Below are positions 15,047 through 16,219 of a stretch of 16,219 bases of DNA, piece by piece; position 1 is the first letter of the stretch, and each line of letters opens with the position of its first letter. The stretch comes from CAYNNP01 sp964398215 (GTDB lineage: Bacteria; Planctomycetota; Planctomycetia; Pirellulales; Pirellulaceae): positions 1-16,219 of the forward strand of contig CAYNNP010000150.1 in NCBI GenBank assembly GCA_964398215.1, read 5' to 3'. The translations under genes and the position numbers were made by a program. The notes under the pieces were generated by a model, which was not told where the DNA came from, ran no database searches, and saw nothing but the letters and a program-made list of their open reading frames with translations.

Positions 15047-15886
15047 TCATTCATCTTTTGGACAAAGTGGATCTGATTCCTGTGGATACGGAATCTCCTT
15101 CTCTTTGATAATCGCAAGCGCGTTGGCTGCCGCCCGCTGTTCCGCGTCCTTTTTGTTACTGCCCCAGGCACCTGGAAATTCTTGTTCGGCAATGACCGCA
15201 CAAATCAAGAATGTCTTGCGGTGATCAGGTCCTGACTCACGTTTCAATCGATAAAGCGGCGTGCTGGACAAATCACGCTGCGCGTACTGCTGAAGTGCTG
15301 ACTTGAAATTATTAGCGCCTTGGCTAACAACTGCGATTTCGACTTCTTCTGCCAGCCAAATTCGCAATCGTTTGATCACGGTTTCGAGTCCTGCGTCTAA
15401 ATAGATTGCCGCAACGACGGACTCAAAAACGTCGCTGACCAATGAACGAGGGAAACTACGATTTCGCGTCACACCGCGACCCACGATCAGACAACTATCA
15501 AGCCCCAATTTACATGCCACCTTGCCACAAGATTGCCGGCTAACAACAGCCGACTTGATCTTTGTCAAATCGCCTTCGTTGTATTGCGGGTACGCTTCAA
15601 ATAGCCAATGACAAACAGCAAGACCAAGCACAGCGTCGCCAAGAAACTCGAGGCGTTCATTGCTAGCCAACCGGTGAGTTGCTCCGGAGGCATGCGTCAA
15701 CGCCGAAAGCAGCAGTGAATCATCTTTGAATTGGTAGTCGATGATTTCCTGGCATCTGACAAGCTTGGAAGCTTGGTCAGTTCCGCTCTGTCCCGATACT
15801 TCGTCCACCAGATTAATCTGGGGTGAATGGGGCGAGTTGGATTGAGGTTCGTTCACGTGTGGTCGCAAAATTGCGCCACGCACCAT
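15047..15886 (-). CDS. rnc: Ribonuclease III
   Basis: RNase III cuts double-stranded RNA, including rRNA precursors and structured mRNA leaders, in the cytoplasm. The 279 residues show the catalytic domain (about 41-185), with the signature NERLEFLGDAVLGL giving Glu80 and Asp84, and SDVFESVVAAIYLD giving Asp152 and Glu155. These are the four metal ligands at family spacing. A double-stranded-RNA-binding domain follows (about 192-260, NFKSALQQYAQ to KKDAEQRAAANALAII). The ~40-residue N-terminal extension before LVRCQEIIDYQF is longer than in E. coli (226 residues in all) and looks disordered. No better internal start is seen, so ATG 15886 is kept. era or other usual partners are not visible. 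The upstream region holds strong inverted repeats and a possible promoter. Confidence 0.95.
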   Translation of the reverse strand: MVRGAILRPHVNEPQSNSPHSPQINLVDEVSGQSGTDQASKLVRCQEIIDYQFKDDSLLLSALTHASGATHRLASNERLEFLGDAVLGLAVCHWLFEAYPQYNEGDLTKIKSAVVSRQSCGKVACKLGLDSCLIVGRGVTRNRSFPRSLVSDVFESVVAAIYLDAGLETVIKRLRIWLAEEVEIAVVSQGANNFKSALQQYAQRDLSSTPLYRLKRESGPDHRKTFLICAVIAEQEFPGAWGSNKKDAEQRAAANALAIIKEKEIPYPQESDPLCPKDE

Positions 15887-15937
15887 GAGACCAATTCGCT
15901 GTATAGCTACGCACTATCCGCGTTAGGCCTAGAGTGG

Positions 15938-16013
15938 GTGACATGATCAAGTCAAACTTTCACATGTCACACGCCGGCGATCGGGTCGATTCAGCAACTC
16001 GAACGCCGGTGTG
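15938..16013 (-). promoter_or_regulatory. Possible structured leader of rnc
   Basis: Two adjacent inverted repeats would form stems in the rnc transcript if it starts near the TATACT at 16028-16033. The inner repeat is gtgacatg/catgtcac with a 17-base spacer; the outer is cacgccggcg/cgccggtgtg with a 24-base spacer. They share base 15970, so the two stems would stack or compete for that base. In E. coli, RNase III cuts a hairpin in its own rnc leader to limit its level; a similar arrangement here is an inference. Confidence 0.35.
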
Positions 16014-16116
16014 CGACTTTGGTGCCAAGTATAGCAGGAAGCCACTTGCGTCGACAGTCTAACCATTCACCCTACAGGGCAAGAGTTTTTGATTGCTGGG
16101 TCTTGGTAACCCGACG

Positions 16117-16153
16117 CGTGAGCGAGGGACAACGTGAATCCCTCGCTAACACG
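16117..16153. repeat. Palindromic intergenic repeat
   Basis: The arms agcgaggga (16121-16129) and tccctcgct (16139-16147) are perfectly complementary around a 9-base loop. After a 2-base bulge the stem continues with cgtg (16117-16120) and cacg (16150-16153). It lies beside copy 2 of the dispersed repeat, and the two may be parts of one larger element. No T-run follows. Confidence 0.5.
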
Positions 16154-16159
16154 TTTGGG

Positions 16160-16186
16160 AGTTACGCTCTTGGGGTAGGCCGGACC
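16160..16186 (-). repeat. Dispersed repeat, copy 2
   Basis: Read on the minus strand, this begins ggtccggcctaccccaagag and matches 100-127 apart from about four differences, one of them a one-base gap. It lies seven bases after the palindrome at 16117-16153; copy 1 has no such palindrome next to it. Confidence 0.45.
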
Positions 16187-16219
16187 GAGCAAACGCTGCA
16201 ATTGCCGGAACTTCGGACG

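Larger units (their letters stand above)
15887..16219. other. Non-coding region upstream of rnc
   Basis: This stretch has no supported gene up to the window edge. On the rnc-sense strand it holds a -10-like TATACT (plus positions 16028-16033), with no convincing -35. Between that and the start codon lie two inverted repeats: 15970-15979 with 16004-16013 (10 bp, one G-U pair) and 15938-15945 with 15963-15970 (8 bp perfect). Further out are a palindromic repeat (16117-16153) and copy 2 of the dispersed repeat (16160-16186). Confidence 0.5.

Noticed and set aside
1..16219. CRISPR arrays, tRNA or rRNA genes, toxin-antitoxin or phage modules
   Set aside because: Both strands were scanned by eye; no regularly spaced repeats, cloverleaf sequences or matching gene families were found.

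Overview
The window looks like a chromosomal stretch of a planctomycete, most likely of the Pirellulaceae (Rhodopirellula-like). This is inferred from gene content: a secreted formylglycine sulfatase with a signal peptide, a leucine-rich-repeat protein with the RFSLRSLF-type N-terminal anchor common in planctomycetes, several exported proteins of no recognised family, and a homodimeric pyruvate dehydrogenase E1 next to its E2. No tRNA, rRNA, CRISPR array or intact insertion sequence was seen.

Layout. Bases 1-396 hold no convincing gene. On the minus strand, 2973 down to 397 carries three genes in a row: a small exported protein broken by a frameshift, an anchored leucine-rich-repeat protein, and the N-terminal half of a polytopic GT39-like membrane protein that loses family resemblance near position 450. 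Bases 2974-3538 are non-coding and contain a REP-like hairpin. A minus-strand sulfatase (3539-5143) diverges from a plus-strand pair: an exported endonuclease/exonuclease/phosphatase-family protein and an S4 RNA-binding protein that overlap by four bases. Next come an exported 192-residue protein ended by a strong terminator (7381-7413), a TPR lipoprotein, a hairpin-rich 230-base gap, and an exported 278-residue protein of unknown family.

The metabolic core is aceE (9928-12660) and aceF (12806-14173). They encode E1 and E2 of the pyruvate dehydrogenase complex, which converts pyruvate to acetyl-CoA. E3 is not in the window. The aceEF unit ends at a terminator-like hairpin that physically overlaps the start codon of the next gene, an exported PLC/GDPD-like phosphodiesterase. 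That gene converges with rnc (RNase III, minus strand). The region upstream of rnc holds three further inverted repeats and a sequence related to one at the other end of the window.

No new multi-gene system could be demonstrated. The most unusual signals are structural: the hairpin over the start codon at 14218, the run of inverted repeats at 8559-8738, the inverted repeats upstream of rnc, the REP-like hairpin at 3337-3386, and two decayed genes next to each other near 400-3000. Hairpins were found by eye; no folding energies were calculated.
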